From GCA-2708415 sp964351905 (GTDB taxonomy: Bacteria; Pseudomonadota; Alphaproteobacteria; Micavibrionales; Micavibrionaceae): 53,286 nucleotides of DNA. How positions within the stretch are numbered: the stretch's first letter is position 1; every line of letters starts with the position of its first letter. A program made the translations under genes and the position numbers. The notes under the pieces were generated by a model. It was not told the origin of the DNA, did no database searches, and saw only the letters and a list, made by a program, of their open reading frames with translations. The DNA is taken from NCBI GenBank assembly GCA_964351905.1, contig CAYGPG010000012.1:1-53286 (forward strand). The letters run 5' to 3'. Below, piece after piece: positions 1 through 9,027 of the stretch.

Positions 1-440
1 GGGCAGATATTAAGGATATCTTGCCAGTGATCCCATTTATGAAAGATGTGCGCGTTATCCATACCGCAAATCCACAGAAAATTTGTTTTGGGAAAATTAT
101 GGCGTAGCTCTGAAATGGTTTCATATGTGTATTGCGTGCCAAGCTCTGCTTCTAAATGCGTCGGCATTTGACGCGGCATGGTGTTGAGCATATCGCTTAC
201 GTTTTGATGGCGTTCTTCATATGGCGCCATGCCTTTGGTTTTCTTTAGGGGGTTTTGCGGTGTGACAATCCACCAGATAAAATCCAGACCAAATTTTGCG
301 CGGGCAATACGGGCAATGTGCAAATGCCCTGCATGGGGCGGATTGAAAGACCCACCAAGCAAGCCAATACGCATATTTTGCCATCTGTGACCATCACGAA
401 GGGTTGGCGGGGTGAATTGATGAGGTTGTTTTATATTCAA
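1..440 (-). CDS. nadD: nicotinate-nucleotide adenylyltransferase, 3' end cut by window edge
   Basis: NadD transfers AMP from ATP to nicotinate mononucleotide, the penultimate step of NAD synthesis, in the cytosol. The nucleotidyltransferase signature is clear: RIGLLGGSFNPPHAGHLHIA, followed by WWIVTPQNPLK and, later, FLWICGMDNAHIFHKWDHW. The C-terminal part lies beyond base 1. The first ATG is at 374, but the frame continues upstream as TPPTLRDGHRWQNM, which looks like the N-terminal lead-in of some alphaproteobacterial NadD proteins. The only canonical start that includes it is a TTG at 440, so I give 440 with the ATG at 374 as the alternative. It lies downstream of proA on the same strand, an order common in this class. 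A palindromic repeat sits in the gap between the two genes. Confidence 0.85.
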   Translation of the reverse strand, partial: MNIKQPHQFTPPTLRDGHRWQNMRIGLLGGSFNPPHAGHLHIARIARAKFGLDFIWWIVTPQNPLKKTKGMAPYEERHQNVSDMLNTMPRQMPTHLEAELGTQYTYETISELRHNFPKTNFLWICGMDNAHIFHKWDHWQDILNIC

Positions 441-461
441 AATTTTAAATTTCTCTATTTT

Positions 462-553
462 GTCATTCCCTGAATTTCTTAGAAATTCTAAGGGAATCTA
501 ATTGCTAAATATAGATTGCCCTAGAATTATTTATCAATAATTCAGGCAATGAC
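462..553. repeat. double-hairpin palindromic element (copy 1)
   Basis: The element fills most of the proA-nadD gap. Ends are GTC and GAC. The first hairpin is bounded by ATTCCC and GGGAAT, the second by ATTGCC and GGCAAT, with a short AT-rich linker. The outer 15 bases of each end are inverted copies with one mismatch. It shares its joints with six other copies in the window. Confidence 0.75.
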
Positions 554-565
554 ATCTTTTGTTTT

Positions 566-1852
566 TTAAGGGCGCGTTTGCCCATTGCCTTTCACAAGAT
601 ATTTAAAGGTCGTGAGCTGTTTCAACCCGACAGGGCCACGGGCGTGAAGCTTGCCTGTGCCAATACCAATCTCCGCACCAAAGCCAAATTCACCGCCATC
701 GGCAAACTGCGTGGAGGCGTTATGCATGACAATCGCGCTATCCACGCGGTTTTGAAATTCTGTCACGGCTTGCTTGTTTTCGGCTAAAATGGCGTCCGTA
801 TGATGTGATCCATAATGATTGATATGCTCAATCGCTTCATTTACATCTTCAACATATTTTATGCTGATTTTCTTATCTAAGTATTCCGTTGACCAATCTT
901 CATCCGTGGCAGATGTGATTTTATCATGGAGCTTTTGTGCTTCATCATCGCCAACAATCGCACAGCCTTCGGTGAGGAGCATGGTGACGATCATTACGGC
1001 GAGTTCTCTATCGATGTTTTTATCGAACAGAAGGGATTCTGCTGCGCCACATATACCAGTGCGTCGCAACTTCGCATTTCTAATCACTACCAAAGCCAAA
1101 TCAATATTGACGCTGTGATGAACATAAATGTGACAATTGCCATCTAAATGTGCGAACACGGGCATTTTCGCTTCATTCATCACAAGGATTGTTAGCCCCT
1201 TACCGCCACGCGGGATCATAACGTCAATAAACTCATGTGCTTTGAGCATTTCTGAGACGAAAGCACGATCCTTTGACGGGATCATGCTTACGGCGGCGGC
1301 AGGTATATTATGCTTTTCTAATGTTGTTTGAATAATTTTATGCAGCGCATGAGAAGAGTGAAAGCTTTCTGATCCGCCGCGTAAAATTACTGCGTTATGC
1401 GATTTAAGACAAAGCACCGCCGCATCAATCGTCACATTTGGGCGTGATTCATAAATCATACCCAATACACCAATAGGCACAGAGACTTTGTCAATTTGGA
1501 GACCATTTGGGCGCGTTGTTGTTTCTAAAATGTGTCCCACAGGATCATCAAGCGTAGCGATGGCTTCAACACTGGACGCAATAGCGTCGATACGCTCCTT
1601 ATCAAGCATAAGACGATCAACAAAAGCAGGGGATAGGTTTTTATCTTTCGCCCCCTCAATATCTTTGGTGTTTGCTTCAATAATGGCTTGGGACTGCTCA
1701 CGCAATGCCAAGGCGATATTATTTAACGCCGCATTAATGTTGTCTGTAGCAATTTGACCAATAACAGATGCCGCTTTCTTAGACTCCGCGCCTATTTGAC
1801 GCAGAGTTTCATTGGGAGATTGGTTTTCTATGTTTTTTAAAATTTGGGGCAT
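566..1852 (-). CDS. proA: gamma-glutamyl phosphate reductase
   Basis: ProA reduces L-glutamyl 5-phosphate with NADPH to the semialdehyde, the second step of proline synthesis. The protein is 428 residues, slightly longer than the usual 415-420, and resembles the family throughout: GMIYESRPNVTIDAA for the cofactor-binding region, VILRGGSES, and the catalytic cysteine in RRTGICGAAES (Cys268 from this start). A GTG four codons upstream (1864) is an alternative start; neither has a clear ribosome binding site. proA and nadD keep their usual neighbourhood, but proB lies about 18 kb away at 19580-20707, so the proBA pair is split. The catalytic core looks intact. Confidence 0.93.
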   Translation of the reverse strand: MPQILKNIENQSPNETLRQIGAESKKAASVIGQIATDNINAALNNIALALREQSQAIIEANTKDIEGAKDKNLSPAFVDRLMLDKERIDAIASSVEAIATLDDPVGHILETTTRPNGLQIDKVSVPIGVLGMIYESRPNVTIDAAVLCLKSHNAVILRGGSESFHSSHALHKIIQTTLEKHNIPAAAVSMIPSKDRAFVSEMLKAHEFIDVMIPRGGKGLTILVMNEAKMPVFAHLDGNCHIYVHHSVNIDLALVVIRNAKLRRTGICGAAESLLFDKNIDRELAVMIVTMLLTEGCAIVGDDEAQKLHDKITSATDEDWSTEYLDKKISIKYVEDVNEAIEHINHYGSHHTDAILAENKQAVTEFQNRVDSAIVMHNASTQFADGGEFGFGAEIGIGTGKLHARGPVGLKQLTTFKYLVKGNGQTRP

Positions 1853-1887
1853 CTGTAAATTCACTGTTAAATTTCAATTATCTTACC

Positions 1888-1961
1888 CGTCATTGCATGG
1901 TTTATCCATGCAATCTTGGTTGTGCAAAGCATAGATTACACGGACAAGCCGTGTAATGACG
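1888..1961. repeat. double-hairpin palindromic element (copy 2)
   Basis: It lies between atpF and proA. Ends are GTC/GAC within CGTCAT...ATGACG. The first hairpin is ATTGCATGG with CCATGCAAT, the second ATTACACGG with CCGTGTAAT, joined by a linker of about 20 bases. Same build as the other copies, with unrelated arm sequence. Confidence 0.8.
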
Positions 1962-1972
1962 CTACTTTGATC

Positions 1973-2467
1973 TTAATTCAAATGTTTAGAAAGTGAATTT
2001 ATTGTTTCTTCATTGAGCTTTGCATTGGTTTTTTCATCCAATGTTTGAACGATCATCTCTGTCGTGGCGGCCACAGCCAGATCAGCGGCATGATTTTGAA
2101 TTTCAGCAATCGCATTTTCTTCCAAACGCTTCAAACGCTCACCTAGTTGTACTTCGCGGCGTTCCATGAGCGCAGAAAGGTCAGTTTCAGCCGTTTTTGT
2201 AATCTCTTTCGCCTGCATTTTTGCATTTTTAAGAATATCATCCGCTTCTTTTTCGGCGTCACGTTGTTTGCGTTGATATTGCGCCAATAATTCTTGGGCT
2301 TCAACACGCAGACGTTCTGCTGTTTCAATTTCCGTTTTAATCTCGTTAATACGGGAATCAAGACCATCGATAATAGATTTACGACCTAGCTTGAACGCAA
2401 ATGCGGCAAAGAGCACGAAAGAGAATAAAACCCAAATACCAGTGTCGTGAGCAAGTAAATCTAACAT
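1973..2467 (-). CDS. atpF: ATP synthase F0 subunit b
   Basis: This is one half of the peripheral stalk that holds F1 against the membrane rotor. The 164-residue protein has a single N-terminal membrane segment (about residues 9-26, GIWVLFSFVLFAAFAFKLG) followed by a long charged coiled coil rich in Glu, Lys, Ala and Arg. The start codon overlaps the stop of the preceding b' gene by one base (TAATG), which points to coupled translation. It is the last gene of the atpI-B-E-F'-F set. As in other Alphaproteobacteria no F1 genes are nearby. Confidence 0.92.
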   Translation of the reverse strand: MLDLLAHDTGIWVLFSFVLFAAFAFKLGRKSIIDGLDSRINEIKTEIETAERLRVEAQELLAQYQRKQRDAEKEADDILKNAKMQAKEITKTAETDLSALMERREVQLGERLKRLEENAIAEIQNHAADLAVAATTEMIVQTLDEKTNAKLNEETINSLSKHLN

Positions 2468-3132
2468 TACGCGGCCTTTGCCTTTCCGTTCATATTCTCA
2501 ACAATCGCCTTTACCTTTGAGGCGTCGGATCGACCGATGATCTTCTCCACAGCCACATGCGCCGCATCTGTGGCAATCGCATTCATATCACCCATGGCAG
2601 CATTTTTTGCCGCAATAATACGGTTTTCTGCGGCTTCTAATTCAGTTTCGGAGCGTTTTCGGAAATCATTCAGTGCTATAGCAGATTTTTCTTTCATAAC
2701 AGCTTCAGCTTTATGAATTTCTTCAGACGCCTTGGCTTGAGAGTTCTTTAATCCAGCCACATAAGCATCATGAACATTATCTGCTTCTGTCGTTAATTTT
2801 TCCGCTGAATCAAGATTTGATTGAATATGATTTTTACGATTTTCAATAACACCTGATATTTCAGGTAAAGTTTTCTTTGCAAATATCACGTAAAGCAAAG
2901 AAAAAGCAATGACAAGCCAAAAGATTTGTGATGCAAACCATTCTGGATCAAATTGTGGCAATCCGCCTTTTCCAGCATGCTCTACTTCGTATATACCTTC
3001 TTTAATTGCGTATGCTGTATCTCCGTGGGTATAAATTTCACCATCGGGAGCCACAACAATTTCTTCTGCAGCAACTGCAGAAGAGGCATAAGATAAATAA
3101 GCCGTAGTAAGTAGGGCGGACAGCTTCAACAT
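2467..3132 (-). CDS. atpF': ATP synthase F0 subunit b'
   Basis: Second, diverged b-type stalk subunit, typical of photosynthetic and alphaproteobacterial ATP synthases, forming a heterodimer with AtpF. At 221 residues it is longer than most b' subunits. It starts with a signal-like stretch (residues 1-22, ending SSAVAA), then a roughly 40-residue segment (VVAPDGEIYTHGD onward), the membrane helix at about 67-85 (ASQIFWLVIAFSLLYVIF) and a coiled-coil tail ending in Lys and Ala. Signal-like N-termini are known in other alphaproteobacterial b' subunits, so this is probably genuine. It follows atpE after 8 bases. Confidence 0.9.
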   Translation of the reverse strand: MLKLSALLTTAYLSYASSAVAAEEIVVAPDGEIYTHGDTAYAIKEGIYEVEHAGKGGLPQFDPEWFASQIFWLVIAFSLLYVIFAKKTLPEISGVIENRKNHIQSNLDSAEKLTTEADNVHDAYVAGLKNSQAKASEEIHKAEAVMKEKSAIALNDFRKRSETELEAAENRIIAAKNAAMGDMNAIATDAAHVAVEKIIGRSDASKVKAIVENMNGKAKAA

Positions 3133-3140
3133 TGGTCTTA

Positions 3141-3368
3141 TTAACCTACGAATACGAGGTAAAGTGAGATCAATAGAGCAAAAATAGCTAGAGCTTCTGT
3201 CAATGCGAAAGCAAGGAAATATTTTTTGTCCAAGATTGGCGCTGCATTTGGGTTACGACCCACTGCTTCGTTGTATGATGAAAAGATCATACCGAGGCCA
3301 ATGCCAACACCGAAAAGTGGGAATAATGCCAATGCACCTGCTAATAGTCTTACTGCTTCTGTTTCCAT
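3141..3368 (-). CDS. atpE: ATP synthase F0 subunit c
   Basis: This proteolipid oligomerises into the c-ring rotor. The 75-residue hairpin protein has two membrane helices. The first carries the glycine-rich GVGIGLGMIF motif, the polar loop reads GRNPNAAP, and the second carries the ion-binding carboxylate Glu58 in LTEALAIFALL. There is no Q/S/T ligand set typical of sodium rings next to the glutamate, so proton coupling is likely (inference). It lies between atpB and atpF' on the same strand. Confidence 0.95.
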   Translation of the reverse strand: METEAVRLLAGALALFPLFGVGIGLGMIFSSYNEAVGRNPNAAPILDKKYFLAFALTEALAIFALLISLYLVFVG

Positions 3369-3419
3369 TTTTTATATCCTTTATAAAGTTTAGTTAATGT
3401 TGAATGTTAATTTTATATC

Positions 3420-4166
3420 CTAGTGGTCTATTTCCACTGAATCTTTTAAGTAAATACAGCTGAGGATTGCGAACACGTAAGCCTGCAAAAAGGCGATTAG
3501 GAATTCAAATCCAATCATGACTGCATTAAATATCATAGGGAGTAAGCCAGCGGCTAATCCCGCTGTGCCCAATGCCATCATACCGGCGCTAAAGCCTGCA
3601 AAAACTTTAAGCATAATATGACCCGCAATCATGTTGGCAAATAAACGCACAGATAATGTGATAGGGCGGGTCAAAAATGACATAATTTCAATCGGTAGAA
3701 TAAGCGGAACCAACCACCACGGCACGCCTGGCGGTAAGAAAAGGCTGAAGAAATGAAAGCCATGCTTAAATATGCCGACTAAAATCACGATAAAGAAGAT
3801 TAAAAACGCCAAAGCCGCGGTCACCGCAATGTGGCTTGTATAGGTAAAGGAGTAGGGCATCATGCCCAACATATTACCGAAGAGAACAATAATGAATAAT
3901 GTGAAGATGAGAGGGAAATATTGACGACCTTTTGGTCCAATATTTTCGCGGATCATATCAGCGACAAAGCCATAGATACCTTCTGCAAAGACTTGTGTAC
4001 GGTTAGGCACCAAAGCTTTACGACGCATGGCAAGGGATAGAAACACAGTTGAAACAACAACCGCAATCGCCATCCATAGGGACGAATTTGTAAATGCTAA
4101 ATCTACATTTCCAATTGGAAAGTTAATGAGAGGTGTAATCTCAAACTGCTTAATAGGATTGGCCAC
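3420..4166 (-). CDS. atpB: ATP synthase F0 subunit a
   Basis: This is the stator subunit that forms the two proton half-channels against the c-ring. The 248-residue protein has five to six membrane segments. The essential arginine is in LSVRLFANMIAGH, and the conserved C-terminal QAYVFAILSCIYL is present. The start codon is GTG, preceded by AAGGG at a good distance. The gene follows atpI by 17 bases and precedes atpE by about 50. Confidence 0.95.
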   Translation of the reverse strand: MANPIKQFEITPLINFPIGNVDLAFTNSSLWMAIAVVVSTVFLSLAMRRKALVPNRTQVFAEGIYGFVADMIRENIGPKGRQYFPLIFTLFIIVLFGNMLGMMPYSFTYTSHIAVTAALAFLIFFIVILVGIFKHGFHFFSLFLPPGVPWWLVPLILPIEIMSFLTRPITLSVRLFANMIAGHIMLKVFAGFSAGMMALGTAGLAAGLLPMIFNAVMIGFEFLIAFLQAYVFAILSCIYLKDSVEIDH

Positions 4167-4183
4167 GATTGATACCCTTATAA

Positions 4184-4558
4184 TTAATCATCGTCATCTT
4201 TATAATTTGGTGATTGTTTAGCGTCTTTCGTATCGTTTTTCAACCCCTTAAAGCCTACAGACGTGCCAAAATTCATAGTTATTTTATAAATATTATAAAA
4301 ACCCGTAATAACACCCAAAATCAAACAGATTAAAAAGAAAATGGGCGTGGTTTCAAAATAGTAATCCAGCCCATATCCGAGCAGTCCGCCACCGATAATC
4401 GCGCCGACCAGCTCGGTTCCCGCCCTTGCACCAATGCCAACATTTTCGTCGTTATCGCTTTGTTTGGGATTATAATCCTTTTCATACTCCTCCCGCGCAG
4501 ATTTCAGCTCTGCATCCAGTTTTTGTAACTTTGGGTCGTCTTCGGGCGTGATGGGCAT
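4184..4558 (-). CDS. atpI: AtpI/AtpZ-type ATP synthase accessory membrane protein
   Basis: Small membrane protein usually encoded ahead of atpB, implicated in c-ring assembly or magnesium handling. The 124 residues show a charged N-terminal half (about 1-45), then two membrane helices: one with the glycine-rich GAIIGGGLLGYGLDYYFETTP and one at about 72-92. The tail is acidic, ending in four aspartates. The start codon shares one base with the stop of smc (TAATG), so the ATP synthase F0 genes are translationally coupled to a chromosome-organisation gene. Confidence 0.85.
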   Translation of the reverse strand: MPITPEDDPKLQKLDAELKSAREEYEKDYNPKQSDNDENVGIGARAGTELVGAIIGGGLLGYGLDYYFETTPIFFLICLILGVITGFYNIYKITMNFGTSVGFKGLKNDTKDAKQSPNYKDDDD

Positions 4559-7500
4559 TACTCTGCCGCTTCAAGAAAATCGAGCTGTTGGTTTAGATCG
4601 ACGCTGACGAGTTGGGAGACGCCGCGTTCAGCCATAGTCACACCATACAAACGATCCATCCGTGCCATGGTGAGGCGGTGGTGGGTGATGACGAGGAAGC
4701 GGGTTTCGCCGCGCTCTGCAATTTCTTCGAGCAAATCACACACACGATCCACGTTGGCATCATCCAATGGTGCGTCAATCTCATCGAGGACACAAATCGG
4801 CGATGGGTTGGTCAAGAACATCGCAAAAATAAGTGCGATAGACGCCAATGTTTGTTCACCCCCAGAAAGCAAAGATAGCGATTGCAATGTCTTACCTGGT
4901 GGTTGGGCGAAAATTTCCAAACCAGAATTCAATGGATCATCGGATTCAATGAGCGCTAAATGCGCCGTGCCACCATTATAAAGTTTGACGAACAAGCGTT
5001 TAAAGTGCGCGTTGACGTGGTCAAAGGCGGCGGTTAGGCGTGTGCGCGCTTCGGCATTAAGTTTTTCAATGCCCTCGCGCAATTCTTCAATCGCTTGGAT
5101 GAGATCATTACGTTCTTCCAACATACCACCAACTTGGCTTTCTAGTTCGGTGGCTTCTTGTTCGGCGCGAAGGTTAACAGGGCCGATCATATCGCGGCTT
5201 CTGATATTTTTATCGCGTTGATCTTTTAAGGGCTCAATCGATGGAAGTTCTTCATCTTCATTAATAACAAGATTAGTTTCACCAATGAGTTTTTCAGGTG
5301 CCATTTCAAATTTTTCATGAATGCCAGCAACAATTTCATCAAGCTGTTCTTGACCTGCTGACGCCGTAGCTTGGGCATGTGCGCGGTCTTCACGTGCCTC
5401 GGTCATGATGTTTTCGGCTTCTTTAAGGGCGCGGTTTGTCTCCGCCAATTCGCCTTCAATTTTGGCCAAACGGTCGGCATCTTCATTGCGTGATTTTTCA
5501 AGAACGTCGATACGCTCCATCAATTCTTCACGTTCTGAGCCCATATCTTTAGGCGCATTTTCTAGGCTCGTAACCTTTTCTTTGAGCTGACCATCGCGCT
5601 CTTCAAGTTCTTTTAAGCGTTCTTGGGAGCGGATAATACGGTTTTTCAGGTTCACGCTTTCATCGGCAATAGCGTGCAGGCGGGCCTTACGGCGGCTTTG
5701 TTCTTGTTGAACCATGTCGAGCTCACGCACTGCTTCGCGCAAGTTGTCACGCACAGAAACAAGTTTTTCTCTGATCTTTTCGACTTCTTCGTTTTGTGTT
5801 GCCATCGCACTTTCGTCGTAACGTTCAAGACGCGCTTTATTCTCGCTTAATGATGTTTGAAGATCTTCAATATCTTGCGCCGTATTGGCTAAAGATTCTT
5901 CGAGCTTAGCGATTTGCGCGAACAAGCCAGAACGTGATTCAGTCAACGCGCTGAGTTCAGATTGTTTCGCGCTTAAAGATTGTTCTGTTTGACGGGTGAC
6001 AGATTGCAATTCTTCAAACGCTTCTTGTTTCGTTGTTTTTTGTTGTTTGGCCTGTTCAAATTTTGTACGGGCATTTTGTGCAGCCGTTTCATCTTGTTCA
6101 ATCCTTGCCTTCAATTCTTTTAAGCGGTTTGTCTGTTGTAGTTGCAAGGCATGACGGTCAGACGCACTGGCCTTAATATGTAAGCCATCCCAACGCCAAT
6201 ACGCACCATCTTTGGACACGATTGACTGACCTGGTTTAAGGTCTTTCGCACATTCTGCGCCCGCTTCGTTGCTCTCCACAACGCCGATAAAGTTCAGCGC
6301 GGCTTTTAGGTGTTGCGGCGCCTTAACATGTGGCTCAAGCGTTTGCGCGGCAGAAGGTAGGGCGGGAAAGTCAAACGCATTAAAGTTACGATCCATCCAA
6401 ACCATCGGCGCATCATTGTCGGTTGATGCCATCAATGTATCACCCAAGGCACGGGACAGAGCGGTTTCAAAACCTTGGTCGGCTTCGATATCACTTAAAA
6501 CAGGTTTATATTCTGTCTTATCTTTTGAATCGAGCATGGTTTCGAGCGTTTTGATCTCTGTCTGAATTTCAGACTGGATACGCTCTAAACGCTGTTGTTC
6601 TGCACGTTTAGTGTCTAATTCTTCTGATGATTGGGTCACGTCATTTTCTGCGGCTTCATATTGGTCGCGATATTCTGATACTTGTTTTTCAAGATTAATG
6701 ATGTCTGATTTCAACGCATTATGCGCGTTATCTGTTTCAAATTCGGCGCGGGCGACGGCTAAATCGCTTGTCAGTTTTTCTTTGCGCTCTTCGGAAACAG
6801 AAAGACGGCTTGTGTCCGCATTAATTTGTTGTTCAATACTTTGACGGCTCGCACGGCTTTCAGCCAGTTTGCCCATAAATTCTTCATATTCGCGTTCAAG
6901 CCCAAGGACTTGTTCTTCCAAACGCTCTTTGATTTTGGTTTTCTCGGCCAAGGCTTCGGCGTCACTGCCTTCGCTATTGTGAAGTTTTTCTTCCTCACCC
7001 TTCATCCGCTCTAGCGTTTCAGAATTGTCTTTCAGGCTGTTTTGCTCATGCGTACGGTCTTCTATGAGACGCTCTAATTGCTCTTTGGCTTCGTTTAATT
7101 GCGTTTTGATCGCTTGTTCTTGATCTTCGATGCGCTGCAGAGTTAATTTTTGAGCTTGTAAGGCCGCAGCGCTTTCAGCTTCTTTTTGACGCAAAGCAGG
7201 AAGTTCTTCGGCTTGAGAATTTTGTGTTTTGTTCAGTTGTGTGACGGTGGCCAAACGCTCCGCCACAATGCTTTCTGCATCTCCAAATTTTGCTTTGGCA
7301 CGTTCAATTTTTTGAACCAAGGCGCGCCATTCTAAATAAGCAATTGATGTTTCTAATTCACGAATTTGTGATGAAAGTTCTTTATAACGAATGGCCTGAC
7401 GGGCTTGTTTTTTCAACGCGCCAAGGCGACCTTCCATACTACCAACCAAATCTTCGACACGTTGTAGATTTTGATCTGCGGCGCGAAGGCGAAGTTCGGC

Positions 7501-8043
7501 CTCATGACGACGAACATAAAGACCTGACACACCGGCGGATTCTTCTAAAACCTTACGACGATCTTGTGGTTTGGCGTTGATCATTTCCGCCACGCGCCCT
7601 TGGGACACAAGAGCAGGGGAGTTTGCGCCTGTGACCGTATCCGCAAACAACATTTGCACATCACGGGCACGCATTGTTTTGCCGTTTACTTTATAAAGCG
7701 AGCCTTTGTCTTTTTCGATTTTACGAACAACTTCAATATCCTCTTCGGCGTTATAAGCCGCAGGAGCAGTGCGCTCAGTATTATCCAATAGCAAAGAAAC
7801 TTCGGCGAAATTACGGGCAGGGCGGGCATCCGTTCCGTTAAAAATAACATCTTCCATCCCGCCAGAACCACGCATACGCTTGGCGGAGGTTTCACCCATG
7901 ACCCAACGTAATGCCTCAACCAGATTGGATTTACCACACCCATTTGGCCCAACGATACCCGTTAGACCTGTATTGATCTCAAGCTCCGTGCGATCAACAA
8001 AGGATTTAAATCCGTTCAGTCTAAGTTTTTTAAATTGGATCAT
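4558..8043 (-). CDS. smc: chromosome segregation protein SMC
   Basis: SMC dimers with ScpA and ScpB form the bacterial condensin that organises the chromosome. The protein has 1161 residues, the normal size. The N-terminal head has Walker A GIVGPNGCGKSNLVEALRW (about residues 30-48) and the following GETSAKRMRG. Long coiled coils flank a central hinge at about 505-625. The C-terminal head has the ABC signature LSGGEQTLASIAL and Walker B ICVLDEIDAPLDD. It starts 40 bases after the dsbA-like gene and runs directly into atpI. dsbA next to smc is seen in other Alphaproteobacteria; the ATP synthase linkage is less familiar to me. Confidence 0.96.
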   Translation of the reverse strand: MIQFKKLRLNGFKSFVDRTELEINTGLTGIVGPNGCGKSNLVEALRWVMGETSAKRMRGSGGMEDVIFNGTDARPARNFAEVSLLLDNTERTAPAAYNAEEDIEVVRKIEKDKGSLYKVNGKTMRARDVQMLFADTVTGANSPALVSQGRVAEMINAKPQDRRKVLEESAGVSGLYVRRHEAELRLRAADQNLQRVEDLVGSMEGRLGALKKQARQAIRYKELSSQIRELETSIAYLEWRALVQKIERAKAKFGDAESIVAERLATVTQLNKTQNSQAEELPALRQKEAESAAALQAQKLTLQRIEDQEQAIKTQLNEAKEQLERLIEDRTHEQNSLKDNSETLERMKGEEEKLHNSEGSDAEALAEKTKIKERLEEQVLGLEREYEEFMGKLAESRASRQSIEQQINADTSRLSVSEERKEKLTSDLAVARAEFETDNAHNALKSDIINLEKQVSEYRDQYEAAENDVTQSSEELDTKRAEQQRLERIQSEIQTEIKTLETMLDSKDKTEYKPVLSDIEADQGFETALSRALGDTLMASTDNDAPMVWMDRNFNAFDFPALPSAAQTLEPHVKAPQHLKAALNFIGVVESNEAGAECAKDLKPGQSIVSKDGAYWRWDGLHIKASASDRHALQLQQTNRLKELKARIEQDETAAQNARTKFEQAKQQKTTKQEAFEELQSVTRQTEQSLSAKQSELSALTESRSGLFAQIAKLEESLANTAQDIEDLQTSLSENKARLERYDESAMATQNEEVEKIREKLVSVRDNLREAVRELDMVQQEQSRRKARLHAIADESVNLKNRIIRSQERLKELEERDGQLKEKVTSLENAPKDMGSEREELMERIDVLEKSRNEDADRLAKIEGELAETNRALKEAENIMTEAREDRAHAQATASAGQEQLDEIVAGIHEKFEMAPEKLIGETNLVINEDEELPSIEPLKDQRDKNIRSRDMIGPVNLRAEQEATELESQVGGMLEERNDLIQAIEELREGIEKLNAEARTRLTAAFDHVNAHFKRLFVKLYNGGTAHLALIESDDPLNSGLEIFAQPPGKTLQSLSLLSGGEQTLASIALIFAMFLTNPSPICVLDEIDAPLDDANVDRVCDLLEEIAERGETRFLVITHHRLTMARMDRLYGVTMAERGVSQLVSVDLNQQLDFLEAAE

Positions 8044-8083
8044 TTATATGTTTTCTTAAAAGTAATACTCTTTTTAATATTGC

Positions 8084-8863
8084 TTATTCAGCCGCCGCGT
8101 TTTCATTCATAAGCTCTTCAATAACGGCCTTAAATGCACCAATATCTTTACCGCCACGCATAATGCGCTCGCCATTATTAAAGACGAAAGTCGGTGTTGA
8201 CGACACGTTATAGGCTTCCTGTGATGCACTAATATTTTGCGCTAATGCTTCTTGAAGCTCAGTGTTATTGAAGCATGTTTCAAACTCTTCTTCGCTCATG
8301 CCTGCTAATTTTGCGTTTTGCATGAGTGAGCCTTTAAAATCACCACCAAACGCCCAAACATCTTGGTTGCGTAAGAGGAGGTTAATAAAGCTAGCGTAAC
8401 GTGTGCTTGGTAAACACCGCGCAATCATACTGCCGTAAAGGGCAGGGCCGTTAAGCGGAAATTCTTGGAAGATGAAATAAACCTTACCCATATCAATATA
8501 TTGAGATTTTATTTCTTGATAAGTACTAGTGTGAAAGTCCGCACAGTGATTACAAGTGAGTGAGAAAAATTCTTGGATTTGAACAGGAGCATTAGGGTCA
8601 CCAACACCACGGACACCCAAAGCAGGAATAACAGGCAATTCTTTAACTTCGCCTTTTTCTGATACAGAGTCCGCAGAAGGCATGATTTTGTTGCTGTCTT
8701 CTATGGTCGACATATTACCTGTTTCATCAATGGTTTCAGATGTGGTTTCGTTTGTTATGACAGGTGCCTCGGCATTATTTGCGCCTTTATTCATGAAGAA
8801 CCAGCCCCCAATAAGAAGGGCAATAACAACAAGAAGAACTAGAATTTTTTTAGCAACAGACAT
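8084..8863 (-). CDS. DsbA/DsbG-family thiol:disulfide oxidoreductase, membrane-anchored
   Basis: Periplasmic thioredoxin-fold protein of the family found upstream of smc in several Alphaproteobacteria. A single N-terminal helix (residues 7-24) anchors or exports it. A low-complexity linker rich in Thr, Ser and Glu follows to about residue 80. The thioredoxin domain begins at GDPNAPVQIQEFFSLTC. The redox pair is Cys104-Asn-His-Cys107 and the cis-proline is Pro224 in VSSTPTFVF. A CxxC with Asn-His is compatible with an oxidase or isomerase; the direction of activity cannot be read from sequence. Two extra cysteines (150 and 197) could form a structural disulfide. It probably heads the smc-atp transcription unit. 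Confidence 0.85.
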   Translation of the reverse strand: MSVAKKILVLLVVIALLIGGWFFMNKGANNAEAPVITNETTSETIDETGNMSTIEDSNKIMPSADSVSEKGEVKELPVIPALGVRGVGDPNAPVQIQEFFSLTCNHCADFHTSTYQEIKSQYIDMGKVYFIFQEFPLNGPALYGSMIARCLPSTRYASFINLLLRNQDVWAFGGDFKGSLMQNAKLAGMSEEEFETCFNNTELQEALAQNISASQEAYNVSSTPTFVFNNGERIMRGGKDIGAFKAVIEELMNENAAAE

Positions 8864-9027
8864 AAATAGCCTTTCGTTTTTTCATAATCGTTCAAGAATT
8901 ATGTTTATTCTTAAACAGGTTTCTTTGGAAAATCTATAATAAAATGCGGTTTTTACGGCTTTATTGCAATGAAAGCGGTGGCTTTGGGCGTGTTTATCCA
9001 CATGGCTTTTCGTCTTTTACAGATAAA

